Part shown: piece after piece, positions 39,844-48,457 of the stretch | How the letters are laid out: each line of letters begins with the position of its first letter | How positions within the stretch are numbered: the stretch's first letter is position 1 | From: Lachnospiraceae bacterium | GTDB lineage: Bacteria > Bacillota > Clostridia > Lachnospirales > Lachnospiraceae | Length of the DNA stretch: 64,000 nucleotides | NCBI GenBank assembly: GCA_017437785.1 | Contig: JAFRXH010000088.1 | Location: 1-64,000, forward strand | Reading direction: 5' to 3' | The notes under the pieces: generated by a model | The model's database searches: none | What the model saw: only the letters and a program-made list of their open reading frames with translations | Told to the model about the DNA's origin: nothing | Made by a program: the position numbers and the translations under genes

Positions 39844-41043
39844 ATGGAGAAGAGGAAGACTAGTTATTTTGGCAGGTATGGCCTTGCATTCATCATGGTT
39901 GCAGTATTGTTTTTCTGCATGCAGCTTATGGTACATGCAACGGACGAGGAAGGACAAGGAACGGCAACCGTAAAGGCCGGAAAGCAGAATGTAAATGTTC
40001 GTGCTACCGCAGTTGACGGCGGAAGCGTAGCTCATGTTACCGGAGGCGACAGCTTTACTGTTCTGGGCTCGGTTGAAGGAAGTGACGGATATAAATGGTA
40101 CGAGATCAGCGGTACCGCAGGTGGTACCAATATCCACGGATATATCCGTGAGGATATGGTTGATGTGACTGAAGCGGCACCCGCGGATGACGGAGAAGCT
40201 GAGGCAGATAACGGCGGTGATGCGCCCACACCATCCGATGGCGGCGGAGACCAGACACCGGAGACACCAAGCACCATGGGAAGCATACTGGCTATGGATC
40301 CTCCTGTAGGAGAGGACGGTTCGGTTCAGGCTCCCACATTACCCGCAGGATTTGCAGAGACAAGGATCAAAGTCGGCGATCGCGAAGTACAGGCATGGGA
40401 GAAGGATGATACCTTCTATATCTTTTATGCAAATTCACCTTCCGGAAATGTAGGATGGTTTTTATACGACCAGGCTGAAGGCAGATGGATACGTTACACA
40501 GACTTCCTGGTAGATAACGGCGGCGCAGCTGCAGAACCCAAGGCTGCAGGCGGAGCAAGCAAAGGCGTAGTGATAGCTCTTATAATTGTTGTTGTGGTAC
40601 TGGCACTTGTTTGTGCATTCATGGCTTACAAGCTTTTTGCAGGCAAGGATTACGATGATGACGATGATGAGGATTATCGTCCCCGCAGACAGGTAAATAC
40701 CCGTCCTGCAGCACCCCAGGCAGGCTCGCAGTCCGGACGCCCCGTGCAGTCCAGACCTCAGGGACAGAGACAGCCCGGTGCAGGTAATGTACAGAGACCT
40801 GCCGGAACCAGACCCGCCGGAACCAGACCCGCAGGAGCACCTGCCGGAAGCAGACCTGCAGGAGCAAGACCCGCTGGAGCACCCGGTGCAAGACCCGCAG
40901 GAGCAAGACCTGCAGGTGCGCAGCAGCCGGTGAGACGTCAGAGCCAGCCGGGAGCACCGGTACGCCGTGCACCCCAGGGCAGCGGCGCCGTGAGACCTCA
41001 GGCAAGACAGAGCAGACCAGTTGATGACGACGATGATGAATAA
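39844..41043 (+). CDS. SH3b membrane protein with Arg-Pro-Ala-Gly-rich tail
   Basis: A 399-aa protein. N-terminal hydrophobic signal or anchor (about 13-32); SH3b domain (about 40-105); Asp/Gly/Pro spacer; a second small domain (about 170-225, IKVGDREVQAWEKDDTFYIF); a membrane helix (about 240-265). The cytoplasmic tail of about 130 residues opens with Asp/Glu, then has many RPAG/TRPAGA repeats with a high positive charge, and ends DDDDDE. The outer part likely senses or binds wall material, and the basic tail could bind nucleic acid or acidic partners; both roles are inferred. Confidence 0.75.
   Translation: MEKRKTSYFGRYGLAFIMVAVLFFCMQLMVHATDEEGQGTATVKAGKQNVNVRATAVDGGSVAHVTGGDSFTVLGSVEGSDGYKWYEISGTAGGTNIHGYIREDMVDVTEAAPADDGEAEADNGGDAPTPSDGGGDQTPETPSTMGSILAMDPPVGEDGSVQAPTLPAGFAETRIKVGDREVQAWEKDDTFYIFYANSPSGNVGWFLYDQAEGRWIRYTDFLVDNGGAAAEPKAAGGASKGVVIALIIVVVVLALVCAFMAYKLFAGKDYDDDDDEDYRPRRQVNTRPAAPQAGSQSGRPVQSRPQGQRQPGAGNVQRPAGTRPAGTRPAGAPAGSRPAGARPAGAPGARPAGARPAGAQQPVRRQSQPGAPVRRAPQGSGAVRPQARQSRPVDDDDDE
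40800..40925 (+). repeat. RPAG-coding short tandem repeats
   Basis: Repeated 12-15 bp units of the kind AGACCCGCAGGAGCA encode RPAGA/RPAGT. Imperfect copies point to slippage-driven expansion in the tail of the SH3 membrane protein. Confidence 0.75.
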
Positions 41044-41052
41044 AAAATCAGC

Positions 41053-41106
41053 TTGACAGATAACTCTCCCGGTGTTATACTATGATTATAACACCGGGCT
41101 TTTTTT
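41053..41106 (+). promoter_or_regulatory. Promoter embedded in a perfect palindrome/terminator
   Basis: TTGACA (41053-41058), 17-nt spacer and TATACT (41076-41081) form the gntR promoter. The minus-10 lies inside a perfect 12-bp inverted repeat, CCCGGTGTTATA (41068-41079) with TATAACACCGGG (41087-41098), followed by seven Ts. The element can terminate the upstream SH3 gene and, as a dyad over the promoter, serve as the GntR operator. Confidence 0.75.
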
Positions 41107-41128
41107 AAGCTTGTTTCGGAGGAAGGTA

Positions 41129-41515
41129 ATGACAACGGAAGGTTTTAAGATCGCTATAGATTTTGACAGTGAAGAAGCATTATATATGCAGGTTAAAAAC
41201 CAGATAATCACCCAGATCGCCATGGGCAGATTAAAGAAGGGGGATTCGCTCCCTTCGGTAAGGCAGCTGGCAGGCGATATCGGTATAAATATGCATACGG
41301 TAAACAAGGCATATTCCCTGTTACGCCAGGAGGGATATCTTAAGATAGACCGACGCAGCGGCGCCAGGGTGGAGGTGGAATACAGACAGGGCAGTGACGA
41401 TAAAGAGATAAGTGAGGATCTTGGACTTCTGGTTGCCAGGGCACGCTGCAAAGGGATCTCTGCAGAGACGCTGCACAGACTGATAGATGAGCAGTACAAT
41501 AAAGGTGAAGCATAA
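41129..41515 (+). CDS. GntR-family (YtrA-type) transcriptional regulator
   Basis: A 128-aa regulator starting at ATG 41129 after GGAGGAAGG. The winged helix-turn-helix is clear: LYMQVKNQIITQIAMGRLKK, then SLPSVRQLAGDIGINMHTVN and LLRQEGYLKIDRRSGARV. The C-terminal part is only about 45 residues, as in the small YtrA subgroup that often autoregulates. It precedes clpC by 2 nt, taking the place held by ctsR in Bacillus-type clpC operons, so it probably controls itself and clpC through the palindrome at 41068-41098. Confidence 0.88.
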   Translation: MTTEGFKIAIDFDSEEALYMQVKNQIITQIAMGRLKKGDSLPSVRQLAGDIGINMHTVNKAYSLLRQEGYLKIDRRSGARVEVEYRQGSDDKEISEDLGLLVARARCKGISAETLHRLIDEQYNKGEA

Positions 41516-41517
41516 AA

Positions 41518-43989
41518 ATGCCTGAAGGATTTACAGCAAAAGCTAACAGTGCGCTGGAACATGCGGATATGGTATCAAAAGAGATGCGCTCCGCATATGT
41601 AGGTACGGAACACATTCTGGTCGGTATAATGCGTGAAGGCACGGGTGTGGGAGCGGCTATACTCAAAGAAAGCAGGATATATGAGAGCCGCATTATGGAC
41701 CTGATGCGTGAGATAATATCACCTGCAGGTGGCAGCACCACTCTTCTTAAAGAGCGGCACGAGTATTCGGCCAAGGCGCTGGAAGTACTGCGCAGGGCAC
41801 CGCAGATAGCAAAAGAAACGGGAGCGGAAGAAGCTGGGACAGAGCATCTGTTACTGGCGTTTTTTGCTGTTTCGGATTGTGTGGCATTAAGGCTTTTGAG
41901 CGCATGCAGTCTTGACATCAACCGGTTTTACAAAGATGTTATCCGTTATATGGGTAATGACTGCGCGGCATATGTAAAGAAAGCCTTAAAGGCGGGAAGC
42001 CGCAGGGGAGCGAAGGCAGAAAATACCGAAATGCTTTCGCAGTTTGGCAAGGACTTAACGGCTCTTGCGGCTGAAGGAAAGCTTGATCCGGTGATCGGGC
42101 GTGCCGAAGAAATACAGCGTGTTATTCAGATCTTAAGCCGCAGGACAAAGAACAATCCCTGCCTGGTAGGTGAGCCCGGAGTGGGAAAGACTGCCATAGT
42201 AGAGGGTATAGCCAATGCGATAGCTGCAGGTGAAGTACCGGATACTGTTAAGAATAAACGCCTTATAACCATGGATCTTTCGGGCATGGTGGCAGGCAAC
42301 CGGTACAGAGGTGAGTTTGAGGAAAGACTCAAACGCCTTATGAATGAGGTTATCGAGAGCGGAGATGTTATTCTCTTTCTCGATGAGATACATACTGTTA
42401 TAGGAGCGGGCGGTGCGGAAGGTTCGATCGACGCATCAAATATATTAAAGCCGGCTCTGGCGCGTGGGGAGATACATCTTATCGGTGCTACCACGGTAGC
42501 CGAATACCGTAAGTATTTTTCGAAGGATGCTGCGCTTGAGAGACGTTTCCAGCCGGTAAATGTAGAAGAACCGGGTATAGAGGAAGCCATAGAGATCTTA
42601 AAAGGCGTCGCCCCCAAATATGAGGAACATCACGGGATCACGATATTACCTGAGGCGATCGAAGCTGCGGTACGTTTATCCGAGCGTTATATCAACGACC
42701 GCTTCCTTCCCGATAAGGCGATAGATCTGATCGATGAAGCTGCATCCGCAAAGAAGATACGCGGTATGACGGTACCTGAGAAGGTATTACAGCTTCAGGA
42801 AGAAATAGAAAAAAAAGAAGACCAGATAGAGCGGTCCATAAAGATAGAGGCCTTTCTGCAGGCAGGCGAACTGAGAGCCGTTCAGAAACAGCTTAAGAAA
42901 AAGCTTGAAAAGGCTATGGCAGATGCGCAGCGCAGGAATAAAGGCAGGACCGATACCGTTGATGAAAATGATATAGCGGAGGCTGTAAGCCTCTGGACCA
43001 AGATACCGCTTAAGAAGCTTGCGGAGAAAGAGAGTGTCAGACTTCTTAAGCTGGAGGAACAGCTGCATAAGCGTGTGGTGGGACAGGATGAAGCGGTTAC
43101 TGCCGTATCACGTGCCATACGCCGTGGAAGGGTGGGGCTTCAGGATCCCAAGCGCCCGATAGGTTCCTTCCTTTTCCTTGGCCCTACGGGTGTGGGTAAG
43201 ACAGAGCTGTCAAAGGCACTGGCCGAGCTTGTATTCGGATCGGAGAGCGCTCTTATAAGAGTAGACATGTCCGAATACATGGAACAGCATTCGGTTTCGA
43301 AGATGATAGGTTCGCCTCCGGGCTATGTGGGCTACGAAGAAGGCGGCCAGCTGTCGGAGAAGGTGAGACGCAATCCATATTCGGTCGTACTGTTTGACGA
43401 GATAGAAAAGGCACACCCGGATGTGTTCAACATCCTGCTGCAGGTTCTTGACGACGGGCATATAACCGATGCCCAGGGCAGGAAGGTATCGTTTAAAAAT
43501 ACGATACTGATAATGACCAGCAATGCCGGAGCCCAGCGCATAATATCTCCGAAGAATCTGGGATTTACGGCGCGCAGCGATGAAAAGAAAGATTATGAAC
43601 ACATGCGCGAGGGCGTAATGGATGAGGTGAGGCGCATATTTAAGCCGGAGTTCATCAACCGTATCGATGAGATACAGGTATTCCATCCTCTGGGAAAGGC
43701 AGATCTTAAGCGTGTGATCGGCATACTTTCAAAAGATCTGGCCAGACGGTGCAAGGATCAGATGGACATAAAGCTGAATATCAGCCAGAGCCTTAAGGAT
43801 TACCTTGTAGAGGAACATACGGATCTTAAAATGGGAGCGAGACCCCTTAAGAGAGCGATACAGACCCAGCTGGAGGATCCGCTGGCGGAAGAGCTCTTAG
43901 CCGGAAAGGTGCATCCGGGAGACGAGATCAACGCCGTAAGGAAAGACGGCAGCACCGTGTTTATCAGAAAGAACAAAGACACAAAGTAA
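41518..43989 (+). CDS. clpC: ATP-dependent Clp protease ATP-binding subunit ClpC
   Basis: An 823-aa AAA+ unfoldase working with ClpP. The N-terminal double Clp_N repeat (about 5-145) has YVGTEHILVGIM and GTEHLLLAFF. The first AAA module carries GEPGVGKT (218-225) and VILFLDEIHTVIGAGGAEG. A middle coiled-coil stretch (about 415-480) is followed by the second module with GPTGVGKT (near 555) and VVLFDEIEKAHPDVFN, and a C-terminal sensor-2 region KMGARPLKRAIQ. mcsA and mcsB are absent, unlike in Bacillus. Confidence 0.96.
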   Translation: MPEGFTAKANSALEHADMVSKEMRSAYVGTEHILVGIMREGTGVGAAILKESRIYESRIMDLMREIISPAGGSTTLLKERHEYSAKALEVLRRAPQIAKETGAEEAGTEHLLLAFFAVSDCVALRLLSACSLDINRFYKDVIRYMGNDCAAYVKKALKAGSRRGAKAENTEMLSQFGKDLTALAAEGKLDPVIGRAEEIQRVIQILSRRTKNNPCLVGEPGVGKTAIVEGIANAIAAGEVPDTVKNKRLITMDLSGMVAGNRYRGEFEERLKRLMNEVIESGDVILFLDEIHTVIGAGGAEGSIDASNILKPALARGEIHLIGATTVAEYRKYFSKDAALERRFQPVNVEEPGIEEAIEILKGVAPKYEEHHGITILPEAIEAAVRLSERYINDRFLPDKAIDLIDEAASAKKIRGMTVPEKVLQLQEEIEKKEDQIERSIKIEAFLQAGELRAVQKQLKKKLEKAMADAQRRNKGRTDTVDENDIAEAVSLWTKIPLKKLAEKESVRLLKLEEQLHKRVVGQDEAVTAVSRAIRRGRVGLQDPKRPIGSFLFLGPTGVGKTELSKALAELVFGSESALIRVDMSEYMEQHSVSKMIGSPPGYVGYEEGGQLSEKVRRNPYSVVLFDEIEKAHPDVFNILLQVLDDGHITDAQGRKVSFKNTILIMTSNAGAQRIISPKNLGFTARSDEKKDYEHMREGVMDEVRRIFKPEFINRIDEIQVFHPLGKADLKRVIGILSKDLARRCKDQMDIKLNISQSLKDYLVEEHTDLKMGARPLKRAIQTQLEDPLAEELLAGKVHPGDEINAVRKDGSTVFIRKNKDTK

Positions 43990-44012
43990 AAATATAAACG
44001 GAGGATAGTGAC

Positions 44013-44426
44013 ATGTCTGTAGTAAAGGAATTACTGCGTTCGGAAAAAGACGGCAGCATAAGCTTCGGCGATTACAGTTTAAGTGAAAAATCAAAGCTTG
44101 AAGACTTTAAGCATGCAGGAGATCTTTTAAAAGTCAAGACTTTTAAGGAGATCACCAGACTTGAGAAGAACGGAAGCTTCTTGTATGAGTCTGTTCCCGG
44201 TACATCTGTAGAGAATTTTGTAGAGACCGCTGACGGTATCAGCTTTACCGTAGAAGGTCCCGAAGATGCAATGATCACCGTGGGTCTGGCTGAGGATTCC
44301 GAATATGACGTGAAGGTAGGCGGAGCCGACAGTGGCCGCATGAAGACCAATCTGGGCGGAAAGCTGGCTATGAGCGTTGAGCTTGCCGGGGCAGGTGCCG
44401 TTAAGGTAGAGATAAAGAAGAGCTGA
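44013..44426 (+). CDS. Conserved-looking 137-aa protein of unknown function
   Basis: A 137-aa soluble protein with GGAGG upstream, between clpC and radA, overlapping the radA start by one base. The N-terminal half is charged (LLRSEKDGSISFGDYSLSEK); the C-terminal half has short beta-type segments (GISFTVEGPEDAMITVGLAE). It has no signal peptide, membrane helix or catalytic motif. The regular beta pattern and the clpC-radA position suggest a small accessory or stress protein. I do not recognise a family with confidence. Confidence 0.7.
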   Translation: MSVVKELLRSEKDGSISFGDYSLSEKSKLEDFKHAGDLLKVKTFKEITRLEKNGSFLYESVPGTSVENFVETADGISFTVEGPEDAMITVGLAEDSEYDVKVGGADSGRMKTNLGGKLAMSVELAGAGAVKVEIKKS

Positions 44427-45799
44427 TGGCAGTATCTAAGAAAAAGACAGTCTTTTTCTGCAAAGAATGCGGCAATGAATCCGCCAAGTGGATGGGGCAG
44501 TGCCCCGCCTGCCACGCATGGAACAGCTTTGTCGAGCAGGAGCTTAAGTCAGCGCCGGCGGGATCGCCGCGAATGAAGCAGCCCGGTCAGGTGCCAAAAC
44601 CCACGTCCATTTCCGAGCTATCCCTGAGTGAAGAGGACAGGGTGAGCAGCGGCATAGCGGAATTGGACCGTGTTCTCGGAGGCGGTGTGGTGCCCGGCAG
44701 TATGATACTGGTGGGTGGTGATCCCGGCATAGGAAAATCCACGCTGCTGCTTCAGGCATGCAGGGAGATGGCGGCAAAAGGGCAGAAGCTCATATATATA
44801 TCCGGAGAGGAATCCTTAAAGCAGATACGTATGCGGGCCGACAGGCTGGGGACCTTTACCGGGGATCTTAAGCTTTTGTGCGAGACCGATCTTAACGTCA
44901 TAGGCGATATATTACGCAGTGAAAGACCGGATATCGTTATCATAGATTCGATACAGACGATGTATAACGAGGAAGTGAGCGGTACACCCGGAAGCGTATC
45001 ACAGGTCAGGGAATCAACGGCTGTGCTTTTGCAGCTTTCAAAATCTCTGGGCATATCGATCTTCATCGTCGGACATGTTACCAAGGAAGGAACGGTCGCA
45101 GGTCCCAGGATACTTGAACATATGGTTGATACGGTGCTGTATTTTGAAGGTGACAGACATGCATCCTACCGTGTGCTCAGAGGCGTTAAGAACCGCTTTG
45201 GTTCCACCAATGAGATAGGTGTCTTCGAGATGTTTGAAGGCGGGCTTAGGGAAGTTTCCAATCCGTCCGAATATCTCTTATCCGGCCGGCCCGAAAATGC
45301 CAGCGGTACGGTTACAGCCTGTTCCATAGAGGGTACCAGACCCATACTTCTGGAGATACAGGCACTTGTGTGCCAGACGGGCTTCGGTATACCGCGCAGG
45401 CAGTCGTCAGGTGCGGATCTTAACAGGATAAACCTGCTTATCGCTGTACTTGAAAAGCGGCTTGGACTTAAACTGGGAATGTGCGATGCCTATGTGAATA
45501 TTGCAGGCGGTATGCGTATCGTTGAACCGGCGCTGGATCTGGCAATAGCTATGGCTGTTGTATCGAGCTTTATGAATATAGCGGTAAATGACCGGCTGCT
45601 TGCTTTCGGAGAGGTGGGACTCTCAGGGGAAGTAAGAGGTGTAAGTCAGAGCGAGCAGCGCATCAGGGAAGCTGCCAAACTGGGATATAAAGAATGTGTG
45701 CTGCCTCGTGTGAGTGCGGCAAGGATAGGCGAAATAAAGGGTATAAGGCTTTATCCCGTGGATAGTGTACGGGATGCCATAGCCCTTATAAAAAAATAA
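44426..45799 (+). CDS. radA: DNA repair protein RadA
   Basis: A 457-aa RecA-like helicase acting in branch migration during recombination. The N-terminal zinc finger has C12, C15, C26 and C29 (CKECG...CPACH), Walker [11 protein letters not shown] (about 97-106), the RadA motif [10 protein letters not shown] and a C-terminal Lon-protease-like domain ([20 protein letters not shown], then [15 protein letters not shown]). ATG overlaps the preceding TGA. disA, often next in Firmicutes, is not here. Confidence 0.97.
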   Translation: MAVSKKKTVFFCKECGNESAKWMGQCPACHAWNSFVEQELKSAPAGSPRMKQPGQVPKPTSISELSLSEEDRVSSGIAELDRVLGGGVVPGSMILVGGDPGIGKSTLLLQACREMAAKGQKLIYISGEESLKQIRMRADRLGTFTGDLKLLCETDLNVIGDILRSERPDIVIIDSIQTMYNEEVSGTPGSVSQVRESTAVLLQLSKSLGISIFIVGHVTKEGTVAGPRILEHMVDTVLYFEGDRHASYRVLRGVKNRFGSTNEIGVFEMFEGGLREVSNPSEYLLSGRPENASGTVTACSIEGTRPILLEIQALVCQTGFGIPRRQSSGADLNRINLLIAVLEKRLGLKLGMCDAYVNIAGGMRIVEPALDLAIAMAVVSSFMNIAVNDRLLAFGEVGLSGEVRGVSQSEQRIREAAKLGYKECVLPRVSAARIGEIKGIRLYPVDSVRDAIALIKK

Positions 45800-45827
45800 A
45801 TCATTTAAAGAAAGAAGGAGTAAAGAA

Positions 45828-46340
45828 ATGGCACTGTTGGATAAATGGCGAGCTATGGCCTATGACACAAAGAATAACGACAAGGCAAAGATACAGAGGC
45901 TTTGGGACGATTATTTTAAACAGGAGAAGAGGGTATATCAGGAACTGCTTAAGAATCCCGATGAAGAAGTGACGGGAACCGTTGCACAGCTGGCTGAGAA
46001 ATATGATCTTTCGATCATGTATATGACGGCTTTCCTTGACGGTATAGATGAGAGCCTTAAAGTGAAGAACCCCATCGAAGAGATGGAAGAGGATACGAAT
46101 GTAAGCCTTGCTTTTGATAAGGAAAAGCTCTACATGAACATGGTAGATGCAAAGGCGGACTGGCTCTATAACTTAAGCGAGTGGGATGCTATATTCAGCC
46201 CCGAAAAGAGAGATGAGCTTTATAAAGCAGGAAAGAATTTAAATACCGTTAAGCACGAGACTCCCAAGATCTATCCTAACGATCCCTGTCCCTGCGGCAG
46301 TGGAAAGAAGTATAAAAAGTGCTGCGGAAAGAACGCATAA
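45828..46340 (+). CDS. SEC-C motif protein
   Basis: A 170-aa soluble protein ending in a SEC-C zinc-binding motif ([18 protein letters not shown], about 151-168) like that at the SecA C-terminus. The N-terminal 140 residues are charged and helical with no known motif ([20 protein letters not shown] near 6-25). AAGGAG precedes the start. It may bind nucleic acid, ribosomes or zinc; the role is unclear. The region to the next gene has a GGATCC-N7-GGATCC dyad without a T-tract, so read-through into the CobW gene is likely. Confidence 0.82.
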   Translation: MALLDKWRAMAYDTKNNDKAKIQRLWDDYFKQEKRVYQELLKNPDEEVTGTVAQLAEKYDLSIMYMTAFLDGIDESLKVKNPIEEMEEDTNVSLAFDKEKLYMNMVDAKADWLYNLSEWDAIFSPEKRDELYKAGKNLNTVKHETPKIYPNDPCPCGSGKKYKKCCGKNA

Positions 46341-46394
46341 AAAGATTGGCGGATCCGTTTCGTGGATCCATATATGAAAGAAGGTTGAGCGAAA

Positions 46395-47528
46395 ATGACT
46401 AAGATCGAAGTTATATCAGGTTTTTTAGGTGCAGGAAAGACGACTCTTATACAGAAGCTTTTAAAAGAAGCCTGGGCAGGAGAGCAGGTAGTGCTCATTG
46501 AAAACGAGTTCGGCGAGATAGGTATAGACGGCGGATTCTTAAAAGAAGCAGGTGTGGAGATAACCGAGATGAATTCGGGCTGTATCTGCTGTTCGCTTGT
46601 GGGAGATTTCGGTACGGCGCTTAAGGATGTTATGAAGAGATTTACTCCCGACCGTATCGTGATCGAGCCTTCGGGTGTGGGCAAGCTCTCGGATGTGGTA
46701 CGTGCCATTCAGACTGCGGGACTGGGCGATGATGTCGTGCTTAATTCCGCGATAGTGGTAGTTGACGCCACTAAGTGCAAACTGTATATCAAGAATTTCG
46801 GTGAGTTCTTCATCAATCAGGTTGAGCATGCCGGAACCATTATATTAAGCCGTACAGGCAATATCAGTGATGACAAGCTCAAGACTGCGCTTGAACTTTT
46901 AAGACAGCATAATGATAAAGCTACCATAATCACCACGCCTTGGGAGCAGATAAGCGGACAGTCCATCAAGGAGACTATGGAGGGCGTTGATCTGCTTGAT
47001 GAGCTCCTTAAGGAAGTAATGGAGCATCATCACGATGACGAAGAGTGTGATGATCCCGAGTGTGAATGCCACCACCATCATCACCACGACGATGATGAAG
47101 ATGAGCATGAGCATGAACATCATCACCATCATCATGACGATGATGACGAAGATGAGCATGAACATCATCACCACCATCACGATGACGACGATGATGAGCA
47201 TGAGCAACATCATCATGATCACGAGCACGGACATCACCATCATCATCATGCAGATGAAGTATTTGGAAGCTGGGGAATGGAGACAGCATCCAAGTATACA
47301 AAGGATGAGATCGAAGGCTTCTTAAGCAAACTGGGCGATGCGCTCACATACGGAATGGTTCTGCGCGCAAAGGGTATGGTGCCCGCATCTGACGGCAGCT
47401 GGATATATTTTGATTATGTGCCCGGCGAGTCAAATGTACGTGCAGGTTCACCCCAGCCTACAGGCAAGTTTTGTGTGATAGGTTCCAAGCTTAACGAGGA
47501 AGAATTAGAGGAGCTGTTTAAGAAATGA
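46395..47528 (+). CDS. CobW/COG0523-type GTPase with His-rich metal-binding loop
   Basis: A 377-aa metallochaperone GTPase. Walker A GFLGAGKT (9-16), ENEFGEIGIDGG switch, metal site CICC (63-66), EPSGVGKLSDV and a C-terminal CobW_C domain (about 300-377: YGMVLRAKGMVPASDGSWIYFDYV). A long insertion of His, Asp and Glu (about 210-290, with runs such as HHHHHHDDD) should bind zinc or nickel. Proteins of this kind deliver zinc under limitation or load metalloenzymes. Its stop overlaps the start of the second CobW-like gene. No Zur-type palindrome was recognised upstream. Confidence 0.92.
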   Translation: MTKIEVISGFLGAGKTTLIQKLLKEAWAGEQVVLIENEFGEIGIDGGFLKEAGVEITEMNSGCICCSLVGDFGTALKDVMKRFTPDRIVIEPSGVGKLSDVVRAIQTAGLGDDVVLNSAIVVVDATKCKLYIKNFGEFFINQVEHAGTIILSRTGNISDDKLKTALELLRQHNDKATIITTPWEQISGQSIKETMEGVDLLDELLKEVMEHHHDDEECDDPECECHHHHHHDDDEDEHEHEHHHHHHDDDDEDEHEHHHHHHDDDDDEHEQHHHDHEHGHHHHHHADEVFGSWGMETASKYTKDEIEGFLSKLGDALTYGMVLRAKGMVPASDGSWIYFDYVPGESNVRAGSPQPTGKFCVIGSKLNEEELEELFKK

Positions 47529-48457
47529 AACCGGTATATATGATCAATGGCTTTCTTGAGAGCGGAAAGACCAGCTTTATCAACTTCACGATCCAGCAGC
47601 CTTATTTCCAGATCAAGGGGCTTACGCTTCTGATACTGTGCGAGGAAGGCGAAGAGGAATATGATGAAAAGATCCTTAAGGCTGCAAAGACCGAAGTAAG
47701 GGTGATAGAGGATGAAGCAGACTTTAATGCAGCTAATCTTATAGCGATTGAAAAGGAGCTTAATCCCGAGCGTATAATCATCGAGTATAACGGCGTGTGG
47801 AATGTAAAGAATATGAAACTGCCTTTCCACTGGAATGTGGAACAGCAGATCACACTTATCGATGCATCTACCTTCCCTACATACTACAGCAACATGAAAT
47901 CCATGGTTGCGGAGATGATAAGGAAATCCGAGCTCATTATCTTTAACCGCTGCGACAATGTTATGGATAATCTGGGAAGCTACAGGAGAAATGTTAAAGC
48001 TGTCAATGCTTCGGCGGATGTCATATTCGAGAACAAAGACGGAGAGATAAACGAGATATTCGAGGAGGATCTTCCTTATGATCTTAAGTCGGATAAGATA
48101 GTCCTTGACGATCAGTCCTACGGCATCTGGTACATGGATGTAATGGACCATATCGAGCGATACAGCGGAAAGACTATAGAGTTTGTTGCTATGGTCATGA
48201 AGCCGAAGGGATTTGAAGCAGATGCCTTTGTACCCGGACGTATGGCAATGACATGCTGTGCCGAGGACATGGCTTTCCTTGGATACGTCTGCAAATATGC
48301 GGGAGCCGATAAGCTTAAGGACCGTGACTGGGTAAAGGTCAGCGGTAAGTTAAAAAAGGAATTCCGAAAGGATTACAAGGGAGAAGGGCCGGTTATCTAT
48401 GCGGAAAAGGTTGAGAGTACGCAGCGTCCGGCTAATGAAGTGATAGGATTTAATTGA
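47525..48457 (+). CDS. CobW-like P-loop protein with C-terminal YcgQ/DUF1980-like domain
   Basis: A 310-aa protein. Residues 1-200 resemble CobW GTPases (GFLESGKT at 9-16) but lack the CxCC metal site, and EPSG is replaced by EYNG. Residues about 215-310 look like the OB-type C-terminal domain of the YcgQ/TIGR03943 family (GRMAMTCCAEDMAFLG, RDWVKVSGKLKKEF, VIYAEKVE), which elsewhere belongs to a zinc-linked membrane complex. This fusion and the 4-nt overlap with the His-rich partner suggest a two-protein metal-handling unit. Confidence 0.75.
   Translation: MKPVYMINGFLESGKTSFINFTIQQPYFQIKGLTLLILCEEGEEEYDEKILKAAKTEVRVIEDEADFNAANLIAIEKELNPERIIIEYNGVWNVKNMKLPFHWNVEQQITLIDASTFPTYYSNMKSMVAEMIRKSELIIFNRCDNVMDNLGSYRRNVKAVNASADVIFENKDGEINEIFEEDLPYDLKSDKIVLDDQSYGIWYMDVMDHIERYSGKTIEFVAMVMKPKGFEADAFVPGRMAMTCCAEDMAFLGYVCKYAGADKLKDRDWVKVSGKLKKEFRKDYKGEGPVIYAEKVESTQRPANEVIGFN

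Noticed and set aside
46899..47325. Met/Val-rich or His-rich frames on both strands over the CobW His loop
   Set aside because: Shadows of the CAT/CAC/GAT repeat; the CobW frame has Walker A, CICC and a full C-terminal domain.
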